Notes: a model not told the origin generated them from the sequence alone. Positions 43,649 to 52,358 are shown, counted from the stretch's first letter. The stretch is DNA of 64,000 nucleotides from Sutcliffiella tianshenii (GCF_016908565.1 NZ_JAFBED010000006.1:62001-126000); one strand, 5' to 3'. Numbers and translations are program-made.

Positions 43649-44062
43649 ATGCAAAAATGGTACGGTTCAGCAGGAATCTGCATCAATGAACATAAGGAGA
43701 TTCTGATGGTCCTGCAAGGGAAGCCCGGCGAAGAGAAGGTATGGACGGTGCCATCTGGCGGATTGGAGAAAAAGGAAAGCTTTGAAGCGTGCTGTGTGAG
43801 GGAGTTAAGGGAAGAAACGGGGTATGAAGTGGAAGTGATTGCCCGATTAAAGATCAAGGAAGGAACTACATACGGAATCGACGTGGAGGTCCATTATTTT
43901 GAAGTGAAAGTGGTCGGGGGAAAACAGCAGATCCAGGACCCGGACAATCTTATCCATGAAATTGCCTGGAAAAGTGCAGAGGAAGTGAAGGGGTTGAAGC
44001 TTTCTTTTCCGGAAGATAGGCATTACTTGCTTGATTTAATGGGATGCATGTTGCCAAGTTGA
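43649..44062 (+). CDS. Nudix hydrolase
   Basis: 137 residues. Nudix box GGLEKKESFEACCVRELREE plus TGYE follows G-x5-E-x7-R-E-U-x-E-E-x-G-U. Hydrolyses a nucleoside-diphosphate-linked compound. ATG 43649 has SD GAGAGGTG. The frame from 43628 does not. Likely co-transcribed with the DinB gene. Substrate unknown. Confidence 0.85.
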   Translation: MQKWYGSAGICINEHKEILMVLQGKPGEEKVWTVPSGGLEKKESFEACCVRELREETGYEVEVIARLKIKEGTTYGIDVEVHYFEVKVVGGKQQIQDPDNLIHEIAWKSAEEVKGLKLSFPEDRHYLLDLMGCMLPS

Positions 44063-44161
44063 ATAAGTTTTCTGTATAGGTCAAAAGAATGATGTGATTT
44101 TATTTTTTGTCTTTTAAAATTAGTCGAAAACTTGAAAATTTCTATATAAAAAGGTGAAGAC

Positions 44162-45847
44162 ATGAACGAATTGAAGATAAGAAGTATGATGAAACGCCTG
44201 AAGAGCGATGATCCTGGGAAGCGTTTTGAAGCACTTGGGACACTGTATGAATGCAAGATGGAAAAAGACCTGGAAGTCAGGGTCGACCTGTTGAAGGAAA
44301 TGGTGGGCCTTGCCGCCGGCACTTTTCCAGAGCCTGTGGATGGGTGGGACAACCCTTCCTATTATCTGATCGACTTCTTGTGTGATTATCCGATGCCTGA
44401 GGTGCTGGAACAATTATTGAAGTATTTTGACCGTCTCCCCTCGGATGCAAAAGTGAGGGTGATGGAATTATTTTTAGCGACCGAGGATGAGGAACTATTT
44501 TATGAAATGGAAGAAAAGCTTGTTGCATTGATGAAAAGCGAGGATGTCCAGCTTCCTGTTGATCAGCTCACCCGATATCCAGTCTTTGTGCGGGATGTAG
44601 TGGAGCGCACTTTTGAAAAGATTCATTCTCCTCATTATAAATTTTCGATGTATGAATTTATCTCTGCCATCAATGAATCCGACCTGGAATGGGGCTACAG
44701 GAAAGAAGAAGTCCTTCCATTGCTTCACGCCGATTATGAAAAACTGAGGGATGAGTACCTCACCTACGACAAGGATTATCATGCGAAATTTGTTTACACG
44801 TCTTGGAAGGAAAGCTATTTTACCCTCCGTTACCATATGAGCATGCTGATCGGTCTGATGAATTATTATTACTCTAAAGAAGCGGAAGTGTATTTAAGGG
44901 AAGCGCTGAATTTCAGGGACCCTGTCATCCGCGCCAGGGTGCTTCATGTATGTATCGAAAAGAATATTGAAGTCGAAAAGGACCTTCTGGATGAACTTGC
45001 AAGCAATCTTGAAAGTGCGGAAGGCCTCTATTGGGATCTGAAATCCAGTAACAAGGAACACCTTTATCCAATCAAGGAAAAGAAGCAGCCCCTATTGGCA
45101 AAAGCTAAACTCTTCACCTATCTTGTCTACCTGAGGGATGAAGAAGGAAGTCTGATGAACAAATTTCCCGAAGAGATCCATATGCAGGATACGATAGAAA
45201 CTGAAAATCAATACAAACAGCCTGTGCGCTATTATCTGATGAGCTTCAAGGAGTCCGGCACCGACTATGTGGCTTGGGTCGGCGGCTATTCTCTAGAGGA
45301 CGGGGATGATACTGCGCATGTCTGGGAAGGGACATATACGGATTTCGTGGAGCTCGATTCCAAATCCCTAGAGGGGCATAAGCAGGATTTCTTTTCAAGA
45401 CGGGAAGAGATGAGTCAGAAATACCATGAAGAAATCCATTATGAAAGTGCCCCGAAATTGTCAAAAGGCTTGTGGTTCTTCTACGCGATCCTTATTTCGC
45501 ATTGGGTGAGGGTGCTGTTAAACGGGGTGGATGATGAGGTATACATCTCCATCGGATTTACTGCGCTTGGTCTGCTTCTGACCGCCTATGAAATGTGGAA
45601 AATCAAACGCAGCAAGATTAGCATCGTGGGACAGGAACTGATTATAAATAAAGGAAAAGACTCGAAAGTGATCCGCATTCAGGATATAAAAAAGGTGAAA
45701 TACAACAAGAAGCAAATCGAGATCTTCAATAAAGAAAATGCGCTGCAGCTACAAGTTCCATTGAAATGGGTCAATTATGACCACTTTTCTTATGTATTGA
45801 GAGAGCAGACACAGCATTTGCGTGAGAGGCCGTTCATTGAAGAGTAG
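44162..45847 (+). CDS. Large HEAT-like helical protein with C-terminal membrane hairpin
   Basis: 561 residues. The first ~330 residues are helical pairs in a HEAT-like pattern (MKRLKSDDPGKRFEALGTL; LREALNFRDPVIRARVLHVC). A mixed domain follows, then two membrane helices (LWFFYAILISHWVRVLL; VYISIGFTALGLLLTAYEMW), then a C-terminal PH-like segment (SIVGQELIINKGKDSKVIRI) as in bacterial PH-domain membrane proteins. SD AAAGGTG. No family recognised as a whole. Stand-alone gene with its own terminator. Confidence 0.7.
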   Translation: MNELKIRSMMKRLKSDDPGKRFEALGTLYECKMEKDLEVRVDLLKEMVGLAAGTFPEPVDGWDNPSYYLIDFLCDYPMPEVLEQLLKYFDRLPSDAKVRVMELFLATEDEELFYEMEEKLVALMKSEDVQLPVDQLTRYPVFVRDVVERTFEKIHSPHYKFSMYEFISAINESDLEWGYRKEEVLPLLHADYEKLRDEYLTYDKDYHAKFVYTSWKESYFTLRYHMSMLIGLMNYYYSKEAEVYLREALNFRDPVIRARVLHVCIEKNIEVEKDLLDELASNLESAEGLYWDLKSSNKEHLYPIKEKKQPLLAKAKLFTYLVYLRDEEGSLMNKFPEEIHMQDTIETENQYKQPVRYYLMSFKESGTDYVAWVGGYSLEDGDDTAHVWEGTYTDFVELDSKSLEGHKQDFFSRREEMSQKYHEEIHYESAPKLSKGLWFFYAILISHWVRVLLNGVDDEVYISIGFTALGLLLTAYEMWKIKRSKISIVGQELIINKGKDSKVIRIQDIKKVKYNKKQIEIFNKENALQLQVPLKWVNYDHFSYVLREQTQHLRERPFIEE

Positions 45848-45880
45848 TAGAAAAACTACGACCATTTTTGAATCAGAAAA

Positions 45881-45908
45881 CGCAGGGTTTTGGAAACCCT
45901 GCGTTTAC
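45881..45908. terminator. Bidirectional terminator
   Basis: CGCAGGGTTT pairs with AAACCCTGCG around TGG. Convergent genes on both sides. Confidence 0.85.
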
Positions 45909-45968
45909 ATTATTTAATTAATATCGGGTAATGGTATTTAGAAATATGTAATGGAAATCCAAATTACA

Positions 45969-46166
45969 CTATTTTTGCCCCTTTGATTTTCCAAGCAAAT
46001 TTAACCCTACTGCACCCATTACAAGAGTAGCGGCAATTACTGTCACCGCAAATGTATGGGAGGCAGTGTCGTTTGTTCCGATAGATACGCTATGTAACCA
46101 CCATAACTCGATTATGACTATCAGTGCCCATAACATATAAACTGCTGCTAATCTTTCTTTCTCCAA
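45969..46166 (-). CDS. Small two-helix membrane protein
   Basis: 65 residues with two membrane helices (AAVYMLWALIVIIELWWLHS and TFAVTVIAATLVMGAVGLNL) and a basic tail (GKSKGQK). TTG start at 46166 with SD GGGGAG. No family assigned. Confidence 0.6.
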   Translation of the reverse strand: MEKERLAAVYMLWALIVIIELWWLHSVSIGTNDTASHTFAVTVIAATLVMGAVGLNLLGKSKGQK

Positions 46167-46347
46167 AAATTCTCTCCCCTTTATGTAATATTTTTTCGGT
46201 CACATTTCTGATTATCAACTGAATACCATTTATTTAAATAGTACCATAATTATTCCATTTTTGAGATTTCTCATCATTTCATTTTTTTTATTTTTCCCCA
46301 ACTATTCAAAAAATGTTATAATTTTCATAATTATCCCATTAATGAAA
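46167..46347. other. Intergenic region, no feature identified
   Basis: AT-rich region between divergent genes. No repeat or RNA structure seen. Confidence 0.35.
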
Positions 46348-46358
46348 GGGTGGGCAAC

Positions 46359-47012
46359 ATAGGCTCTCGAATCATGCACCTCATCATTGCCAATAGAATC
46401 GCTGAAAAATTCCCCGATCTGAACAGGTCTGCTTTCCTTTTAGGTGGCATCGCAGCGGATGCCGTATCCCCCAAGGATCTTTCCCACTTCTACTCGGGAG
46501 ATGTCCAGGACTATTCCAGGATAATCGATTACAACGGATTTCTGGATAAATATCGTACGCTGCCGCAGCATGATTATATTCTCGGCTACTACACCCATCT
46601 AATCGCGGATGACCTGTGGCTGAAGGGGTTTTACCTGCCATGGCTGAAAAACAGGATGGAACATGATCCGGATATCCTCAGGCTTTATCATGAGGACTTT
46701 GGCCTGCTGAATGCGAAGCTGTTGGATTATTACGGACTGGATGTAGAAGTGTTGAAGGAAATGGAACAACCTCCTGCCGCAATGGTTGATCTAGAGGAAG
46801 TGACCATAAAGGCCTTGCTCGATTTCCTGCCTTATGTAAAAGGCGATATGCAGTATCCATCCGATGACCTTCAAGCACCGTTGAAGGTTTTCACCCTTGA
46901 GCAGATAGTCGGGTATGTGGAAACGTCGGTGGATAAAGGAATCATACATATTAACAAGGCATTCGGGAGTGTGGGGAACAATGAACAATCCTTGGAACAA
47001 AGTAATATATAA
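46359..47012 (+). CDS. Zinc-dependent phospholipase C-like protein
   Basis: About 217 residues, with His/Asp pattern typical of the zn-dep PLPC hydrolase family (RIMHLIIANRIAEKF; AFLLGGIAADAVSP; GYYTHLIADDLW). The start is uncertain. Homologues begin M-G-S-R-I-M-H, and the matching codon here is ATA at 46359, five bases after GGGTGG. A GTG at 46350 overlaps that SD, and ATG 46374 would remove conserved residues. The methyltransferase gene overlaps its end by 32 bp. Substrate unknown. Confidence 0.7.
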   Translation: MGSRIMHLIIANRIAEKFPDLNRSAFLLGGIAADAVSPKDLSHFYSGDVQDYSRIIDYNGFLDKYRTLPQHDYILGYYTHLIADDLWLKGFYLPWLKNRMEHDPDILRLYHEDFGLLNAKLLDYYGLDVEVLKEMEQPPAAMVDLEEVTIKALLDFLPYVKGDMQYPSDDLQAPLKVFTLEQIVGYVETSVDKGIIHINKAFGSVGNNEQSLEQSNI

Positions 47013-47601
47013 AATCTGGGCGCCTGTGTATGATAAGTTCTTCAACTCGGGTTCTTTCCTGCAGGCACGCAAGGAAATCTTTCAGGAGCTCCCTTTTGAA
47101 AAGTGTCAAAAGATTTTGTTTGTTGGTGTGGGTACTGGAGCGGATCTGGAACTGATTCCCCATGCAAATCTGGATATCAAGGCCATTGACTTTTCTCCGG
47201 ATATGCTGGAGAAGGCGAAATCTAAGTTCAAAAATTCCCGCATTGAATTTTTGGAGATGGATGCACAGAACATGATATTTCCTAGTCATTCCTTTGACTA
47301 TGTTGTTGCGAGCCTCATTCTCTCTGTAGTGCCTGATGCGGAAAAATGCTTTCAAGAGATGGAGCGGGTCCTAAAGCAGAATGGCAGCCTGATTGTGTTT
47401 GACAAGTTTGCCCCCAAACAAAGAAAGCTCGCGTTTGGCAAACGAGTCATCAGGCCGTTCGTTCAACTGCTTGGAACGGATATCGGCTTGAGTTTTGAAA
47501 AACTGTACAAAAAGTATAGCAGGAGCTTGAAGATTGTAGACGACAAACCCATGATGATGAACGGGATGTACCGGAAAATACTGATGAAAAAAGAAGTTTG
47601 A
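46981..47601 (+). CDS. Class I SAM-dependent methyltransferase (UbiE/phospholipid type)
   Basis: 206 residues. WAPVYDKFFNSGSFLQAR start region, motif I ILFVGVGTGADLELI, motif II AIDFSPDMLEKAKSKF and a hydrophobic post-motif (VVASLILSVVPDAEKCF) resemble small phospholipid or quinone methyltransferases. ATG 46981 with upstream GTGGGG. Starts inside the preceding gene's end, suggesting coupling. Substrate inferred only. Confidence 0.8.
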   Translation: MNNPWNKVIYKIWAPVYDKFFNSGSFLQARKEIFQELPFEKCQKILFVGVGTGADLELIPHANLDIKAIDFSPDMLEKAKSKFKNSRIEFLEMDAQNMIFPSHSFDYVVASLILSVVPDAEKCFQEMERVLKQNGSLIVFDKFAPKQRKLAFGKRVIRPFVQLLGTDIGLSFEKLYKKYSRSLKIVDDKPMMMNGMYRKILMKKEV

Positions 47602-47615
47602 AGGGAGAGGGTCAC

Positions 47616-48050
47616 ATGTTTCATGTGAATGTGGAAGGCGCGATATTCCGGGATGGAAAGTGGCTGGTGATAGAAAGGAGCAAAAAGGAAGGCCATGCGG
47701 GAGGATTGCTGTCACTTGTCGGTGGTACGGTCGATCCGGAAGGCTTCTCTGCCAACATCCTGGAGAGAACCGTCCAAAGGGAACTTTTTGAAGAGGTCGG
47801 GGTAAAGGTGAAGGACGAGATGATCTATGTGAGAAACACCTCCTTCATACTGGACGATGGCAGCGAAGTGATTGATATCGTGTATCTTTGCGAGCTGTTG
47901 GATGCGGAAGAGGCTTTTATCAAAAGCCCGGATGAGGTGGAGGCGGTATACTGGCTCACCTCAGAGGAGGTCATCATGCACCCGGATGCCCCTGTCTGGT
48001 TGATCGATAGCATAAAGGCAGCCGAGGCTGTCATAAAAGTCAAAGCTTGA
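47616..48050 (+). CDS. Nudix hydrolase
   Basis: 144 residues. Nudix motif GGTVDPEGF...QRELFEEVGVKV (slightly extended spacing between G and E). ATG 47616 has SD GGAGAGGG; an earlier frame start at 47598 is inside the previous gene's end. Third gene of a small operon with the phospholipase-like and methyltransferase genes. Substrate unknown. Confidence 0.82.
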   Translation: MFHVNVEGAIFRDGKWLVIERSKKEGHAGGLLSLVGGTVDPEGFSANILERTVQRELFEEVGVKVKDEMIYVRNTSFILDDGSEVIDIVYLCELLDAEEAFIKSPDEVEAVYWLTSEEVIMHPDAPVWLIDSIKAAEAVIKVKA

Positions 48051-48073
48051 GGCTCCCGTCTCAAGCTTTTTTA
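48043..48073. terminator. Bidirectional terminator
   Basis: AAGCTTGAG (48043-48051) pairs with CTCAAGCTT (48060-48068), then Ts. Overlaps the ends of both convergent genes. Confidence 0.85.
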
Positions 48074-48265
48074 CTGGCTCAAATATTCATACACCACATC
48101 ATTGACGATTTCAAATACATCAGAAGCGTCATCCGTCCGTAAAATCTCCGTAATTTCAGCTGTCATCCTTATATAATCCTCTTCACTCAGCGGCACCGAT
48201 TCTAGGTCATGCTGGTACTGAATGAAACAATTTCTGATCATCTTGCGCAATAATTTATTTTCCAC
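48071..48265 (-). CDS. yqzH: YqzH family protein
   Basis: 64-residue acidic protein (MIRNCFIQYQHDLESVPLSE; DASDVFEIVNDVVYEYLSQ) similar to B. subtilis YqzH, which likewise lies divergent from polY2 (yqjW). GTG start with SD GGGGTG. Function unknown. Confidence 0.8.
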   Translation of the reverse strand: MENKLLRKMIRNCFIQYQHDLESVPLSEEDYIRMTAEITEILRTDDASDVFEIVNDVVYEYLSQ

Positions 48266-48359
48266 GTTTTCACCCCATTATTCCTTTAGTATAAAGGATT
48301 TGTGCTTAAGATAAGAGCCTGTCGTCGAAAAATGTCGGAAAAAGTACTGGAATTTACCA

Positions 48360-48388
48360 TTGAAACCGAACGTATATTCGCTTATTAT
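48360..48388 (+). promoter_or_regulatory. Promoter of polY2-yqjX
   Basis: TTGAAA (48360-48365), 17-bp spacer, TATTAT (48383-48388). A LexA-like box fills the spacer. Confidence 0.6.
48367..48380. promoter_or_regulatory. LexA box (CGAACGTATATTCG)
   Basis: Fits the Bacillus LexA consensus CGAAC-N4-GTTCG except one base (ATTC). Positioned between -35 and -10. Confidence 0.75.
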
Positions 48389-48407
48389 TGGGTATATACT
48401 ACTAATG

Positions 48408-48421
48408 CGAACGTATATTCT
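48408..48421. promoter_or_regulatory. Second LexA box (CGAACGTATATTCT)
   Basis: Near-identical to the first, 41 bp downstream, within the likely 5' leader of polY2. Confidence 0.7.
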
Positions 48422-48445
48422 ATTTTAGAGAGGTGTGACCCTAAA

Positions 48446-49702
48446 ATGGATTACAGCCAGATGCCAAACAACAAGATTCTTTGCGTAGATATGAAAAGCT
48501 TCTATGCCAGCTGCTCGGCTGTCATGATGGGGCTTGACCCGCTTTCCTGCTATTTGGCGGTGGTCGGGGATACAGAAAGGCAGGGGAGTGTCGTGCTTGC
48601 GGCTTCCCCGATGCTGAAAAAGGAATTCAGAATCAAAACAGGCTCGCGAAGATTCGAGATACCCAATGATCCGCGCATTCATGTCGTCAATCCGCAGATG
48701 GCGACCTATCTCCGCATCTCCACCGAAATAACCCGTCTTTTTAACCGCTACGTCCCAAAGGATGCAATCCACACGTACAGTGTCGATGAGAGCTTTCTGC
48801 AGGTGGACGGAGTGGAAGGCCTTTGGGGGGATGCCACCATCATTGCACAGAAAATAAAAGAAGACATGGAGCGGGAATTTCAGCTGCCATGTGCCATCGG
48901 GATCGGACCGAATATGCTGATGTCCAAACTCTGCCTGGATCTTGAAGCGAAAAAGAAGGGCATTGCCGAATGGACCTATGAGGATGTTAAAACGAAGCTA
49001 TGGCCCCTTTCGCCCTTGCGTGAAATGTGGGGGATCGGATCAAAGGTGGAAAAAACACTCAACCGGATGGGGATTTTCAACGTCGGACAGCTTGCGAATT
49101 ATCCGCTCGAGCTGCTGGAGAAGAAATTCGGAATCATGGGCAATCAGCTTTATCATCATGCATGGGGCATCGATCTGTCAGAGCTCGGCGCGCCCATCAT
49201 CCAAGGGCAGATCAGCTTTGGGAAAAGCCAGATCCTGATGCGCGACTATACCGACCCGGAGGAAGTGAAGCATGTCCTTCTTGAAATTTGCGAGGAGGTG
49301 GCAAGAAGGACGCGTCATCACCGGAAAGCCGGTCGGACGATCAGCCTTGGCATCGGTTACAGCCGCGACGAACTTGGTGGAGGCTTCTATCGTTCCCGGA
49401 CGATGGAGCGGGCAACCAATATCACGATGGATCTTTACAACACCTGCTTGGAATTATTCGAAGAAAATTACGAGCATAAGACGGTAAGGAAAATAGCCGT
49501 CTCCATCTCCAACATCATCGACGACAGCGAGATGCAGCTCAGCCTGTTCGAACTCGAGCGGCCAAAGAAAAGGCAGCTTGGATATGTGATGGATCGCATT
49601 CGCGGAAAGCATGGATCGAATGCCTTGCTCCGGGCGGTCTCTTATACAAATGCAGGAACGGCGAAGCATCGCAGCCGATTAGTTGGCGGACATAAAGCAT
49701 AG
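48446..49702 (+). CDS. polY2: Y-family DNA polymerase UvrX/PolY2 (YqjW)
   Basis: 418 residues. UmuC-type translesion polymerase, error-prone and SOS-induced in B. subtilis. Catalytic acids in CVDMKSFYASC and in YSVDESFLQVDG. The little-finger region follows, and a clamp-binding motif QLSLFELE lies near the C terminus. ATG 48446 has GAGAGGTG about 11 bases upstream. A frame back to 48302 would cover the LexA promoter and is rejected. Followed by yqjX, matching the polY2-yolD pairing in B. subtilis. Confidence 0.92.
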   Translation: MDYSQMPNNKILCVDMKSFYASCSAVMMGLDPLSCYLAVVGDTERQGSVVLAASPMLKKEFRIKTGSRRFEIPNDPRIHVVNPQMATYLRISTEITRLFNRYVPKDAIHTYSVDESFLQVDGVEGLWGDATIIAQKIKEDMEREFQLPCAIGIGPNMLMSKLCLDLEAKKKGIAEWTYEDVKTKLWPLSPLREMWGIGSKVEKTLNRMGIFNVGQLANYPLELLEKKFGIMGNQLYHHAWGIDLSELGAPIIQGQISFGKSQILMRDYTDPEEVKHVLLEICEEVARRTRHHRKAGRTISLGIGYSRDELGGGFYRSRTMERATNITMDLYNTCLELFEENYEHKTVRKIAVSISNIIDDSEMQLSLFELERPKKRQLGYVMDRIRGKHGSNALLRAVSYTNAGTAKHRSRLVGGHKA

Positions 49703-49717
49703 AGGAGGTGCAAAAGA

Positions 49718-50044
49718 ATGGCAATACGAGATAGAGGAACCATCAAATGGACGTCCATGATGCTGCCGGAGCATGTAAAGCTGCTGCGGGACTGGACGAA
49801 GGAAGATCTATATGAAACAAAACCGGAACTCGATGAACAGCGGCTCGAAGAAATGAATGAACTGTTTTGCGAAGCGATGGAAACGGGTAAGGAAGTAACC
49901 ATCACCTATTATGAAAAGAGAAGATACCATCTATTCGTAGGAGCGGTGCATCATCTGGATGCCCATCAGCGCCGTTTGCATGTAGTGGATAAGTTTGGTG
50001 AGGCAAGCTATCTGATCCTGGACAATATTTTGGATATCTCCTAA
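49718..50044 (+). CDS. yqjX: YolD-like protein (YqjX)
   Basis: 108 residues of the YolD family (IRDRGTIKWTSMMLPEHVKL at the N terminus). YolD-like proteins accompany UvrX-type polymerases and are thought to assist or regulate translesion synthesis. SD GAGGAGG. Co-transcribed with polY2 under the LexA boxes. Confidence 0.88.
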   Translation: MAIRDRGTIKWTSMMLPEHVKLLRDWTKEDLYETKPELDEQRLEEMNELFCEAMETGKEVTITYYEKRRYHLFVGAVHHLDAHQRRLHVVDKFGEASYLILDNILDIS

Positions 50045-50130
50045 AAAACGAACATCCTTCCCAATGAAGGGGAAGGACGCCGATGAAGGATGGTCAGACT
50101 GCACGAGGATGTGTCTGACTTATTCCTATA

Positions 50131-50370
50131 TTATACCTGTTCGAAATAGCCAAGCTCCAAAATCGCTGCAAACACGTCGTCACCCTCATCGGAAGTGACT
50201 TCGACCTCTTGGCCGGGCTGAAGCGCAAGAGCAAGCACACCAAGCAGGCTTTTCGCATCCACTACCCAATGCTCCTTTTTGAATAGTACCGTGCCAGGGT
50301 AAGAGCTAGTCGTATTGACAAGGCTGCTGGCGGATTCCGCAAAAATGGGTTTTAACACTTTAAGTTTCAT
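50131..50370 (-). CDS. HPr-like protein lacking the phospho-histidine
   Basis: 79 residues with the HPr fold pattern, ending in the helix GDDVFAAILELGYF. Aligned to HPr, the regulatory segment KSLLGVLALAL keeps Ser46 (KSIMGV in HPr). The active-site loop GIHARPA is PIFAESA here: His15 becomes Phe, Arg17 Glu and Pro18 Ser. It cannot carry phosphate from enzyme I. Crh of Bacillus also lost His15 (to Gln) and works only through Ser46. This protein may be a further regulatory paralogue. Single gene. Confidence 0.75.
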   Translation of the reverse strand: MKLKVLKPIFAESASSLVNTTSSYPGTVLFKKEHWVVDAKSLLGVLALALQPGQEVEVTSDEGDDVFAAILELGYFEQV

Positions 50371-50465
50371 TTATATCTTCCCCTTTGGACTGTAATACTT
50401 ATTAGTATAAAGAAAAAGTTGGAAACAACAAGAGAAAAATATTGATATCGATCGGGAGTGAGAAC

Positions 50466-51305
50466 ATGAAAATAGATGTGACAGAAAAGACACCGCAAAA
50501 AATCCTCACTCCGACAAGCGGATTTCTCGAGGGCTATACCCATTCATTGAATCCATATATCGGCTGTGCCTTCGGCTGCTCCTATTGCTACGTCAGGCAG
50601 AGTCCGGTCGGATTGTTCCGGAAACAGGAGTGGGGGACCTGGGTGGATGTAAAAAAAGGGGTGGCAGAAAAGCTGAGGAAGGAGTTGCTGCTGCTTCGGA
50701 AAAAAGGAAAGCAGGTTGTCATCTTCATGTCATCGAGCACAGATCCATATCAGCCAATCGAGCACAAGGAGCAGATTACACGAACCTTACTTGAAGTGAT
50801 GACGGAAATCCCGCCTGACTTTCTGTTCGTGCAGACAAGAAGTCCCATGGTGTCAAGGGATATTGATTTGTTTGAAAAGCTTGGGGACAAAGTGATGGTC
50901 AGCATTACCGTGGAAACCGATCTCGAGGAAGTGCGGAAACGCTTTTCCCCCGCAGCACCGCCCATTCCCGCCAGGTTGAAGGCGTTAAAGGAGTTAGGGG
51001 ATGCAGGCATTCCAGTACAGGCAGCCGTAGCCCCGGCCTTGCCATTTTCGGATAAGTTCCCAGAAAAGCTAAGAGGACTTGTGAACCGTATTTGTGTGGA
51101 TGATTTTACAGGAGATGGAAGCGGTGGCAAGCGGACAGATCGGTTGAAAATCGATGAGCGGTTTGATGGATCGGAGAAGGAAGAGTGGTATAAAGGAAAT
51201 GTTCAGAGGCGCGTCTGGGAAAAGCTGAATGAGGTGTTTCCACCCGAGAAGCTGATCCTTAGTCCAGAAGGGTTCATGCCACCAAAAAAGAGTATGGAAC
51301 CGTAA
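50466..51305 (+). CDS. Radical SAM protein, spore photoproduct lyase-like
   Basis: 279 residues. The Cys triad C-A-F-G-C-S-Y-C (NPYIGCAFGCSYCYVRQSP) binds a 4Fe-4S cluster for radical SAM chemistry. Followed by VIFMSSSTDPYQPIE and the aromatic motif EGFMPPKK near the end. Belongs to the COG1533/SplB-like group, but the sequence is shorter than SplB and its substrate is unknown. ATG 50466 with SD GGGAGTG. Confidence 0.83.
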   Translation: MKIDVTEKTPQKILTPTSGFLEGYTHSLNPYIGCAFGCSYCYVRQSPVGLFRKQEWGTWVDVKKGVAEKLRKELLLLRKKGKQVVIFMSSSTDPYQPIEHKEQITRTLLEVMTEIPPDFLFVQTRSPMVSRDIDLFEKLGDKVMVSITVETDLEEVRKRFSPAAPPIPARLKALKELGDAGIPVQAAVAPALPFSDKFPEKLRGLVNRICVDDFTGDGSGGKRTDRLKIDERFDGSEKEEWYKGNVQRRVWEKLNEVFPPEKLILSPEGFMPPKKSMEP

Positions 51306-51325
51306 AGGCCCATACTCTTTTATGT
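51287..51325 (+). terminator. Terminator after radical SAM gene
   Basis: AAAAGAGTATGG pairs with CCCATACTCTTTT (one mismatch). Confidence 0.75.
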
Positions 51326-51345
51326 ACCTGATAGGCTGAACCGTA

Positions 51346-51558
51346 TCAGTCGTTCAATACTTGCTCAGCCCGCACACAGGACTCGAAATTCCCTTTATGG
51401 GAAGCATCGCAATACGGAAGCTTCTTGGAAAGGCCGCAGCGGCAAAGTGTAAATGCCGGCTTGTCCGGGAACTTGTTTCCTTCTGCATCAATTAGCTCCA
51501 CATCTCCTGTTACACGGAAGCCTCCGTTATCCAGTACTTTGATCGTCACTTTTGACAT
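51346..51558 (-). CDS. CDGSH iron-sulfur protein
   Basis: 70 residues. The CDGSH-type 2Fe-2S motif CRCGLSKKLPYCDASHKG provides three Cys and one His ligand; the family consensus is CxCxxSxxxPxCDxxH. N-terminal strand region VLDNGGFRVTGDVELIDAEG. Small soluble redox or cluster-transfer protein. Start with SD GGAGGG. Confidence 0.88.
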   Translation of the reverse strand: MSKVTIKVLDNGGFRVTGDVELIDAEGNKFPDKPAFTLCRCGLSKKLPYCDASHKGNFESCVRAEQVLND

Positions 51559-51725
51559 TGGTAAAACCCTCCTTCATATTCACATATTAGTATCGTACCT
51601 ACAATTACCCAATTTGACAACAAGAACTTGTACCCCTACCATCCTTTCCAAATGCCTTCTAGTTATACAATCCGTGGAAATATGGTACAATCATGCTAAC
51701 ATTGAAACAGTTGGAGGCATGAAAC

Positions 51726-52061
51726 GTGAAAGTGACGTTTACTGAAAGAGCAGCAGAAAGAGTAAAAGCAAAGCTTGAAAACCAGGAAGGCAAATGGTTG
51801 AAGCTTAAATATGATACAGATGGATGTGGCTGTGTTGTCAGCGGAGTCTCCGCATTATGGATCACACCGGAGAAAGAGGACGACGATGTCGCATTGGAGA
51901 CCAATATCGGTCCGTTGTTGATGGAAAAGTCAAAGCTGCTTTTCTTCGATGAGGATATGACAGTCGATTTCGTAGAGAGTGCAAATACATACATGCTGAA
52001 GTGTCCAAGCCAGATTTTGAACCCACGCATGTCACTACTCGTAGTGGGGGGAACGAAATGA
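51726..52061 (+). CDS. yqkB: YqkB, HesB/IscA-like protein
   Basis: 111 residues of the HesB-like fold ([45 protein letters not shown]). Family proteins are linked to iron-sulfur cluster handling. Only part of the canonical Cys set is kept. GTG start after GGAGG. Overlaps yqkC by 4 bp (ATGA), as in B. subtilis. Confidence 0.88.
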   Translation: MKVTFTERAAERVKAKLENQEGKWLKLKYDTDGCGCVVSGVSALWITPEKEDDDVALETNIGPLLMEKSKLLFFDEDMTVDFVESANTYMLKCPSQILNPRMSLLVVGGTK

Positions 52062-52306
52062 GTGTCGAAGGCAAAATCAACTCCTTGAAGAATGCCGCCC
52101 AATCCAAGACATGGGCATCCTTCCTGAACAACAATCACCCGTACAGCCTGCTGCACTGGTCGATAGGCGGCATCAATCATGAAGATAAGGATGTATGGCT
52201 TCTGCAGGACGAAGTGACATTTGAAGTGCAGGAATTTGCGAGCTTGGATGTTGCCGTCGAGTGGATAGCGGCAAATATGGATGGCATCACAGATGTACTG
52301 GGTTAA
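52058..52306 (+). CDS. yqkC: YqkC, conserved small protein
   Basis: 82 residues: [20 protein letters not shown], then a hydrophobic and acidic C-terminal half. Matches the size and position of B. subtilis YqkC. ATG 52058 overlaps the yqkB stop; SD GGGGGAAC. Function unknown. Confidence 0.85.
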   Translation: MSVEGKINSLKNAAQSKTWASFLNNNHPYSLLHWSIGGINHEDKDVWLLQDEVTFEVQEFASLDVAVEWIAANMDGITDVLG

Positions 52307-52326
52307 TGAAAAGAATGATGTGAAAC

Positions 52327-52358
52327 GAGCCAGAGATTAAATCTTTGGCTTTTTTGTA
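52327..52358 (+). terminator. Terminator after yqkC
   Basis: AGCCAGAGATT pairs with AATCTTTGGCT, followed by Ts. Confidence 0.8.

Noticed and set aside
48302-48445. Longer N terminus for PolY2
   Set aside because: It covers the promoter and both LexA boxes. The family starts near ATG 48446.
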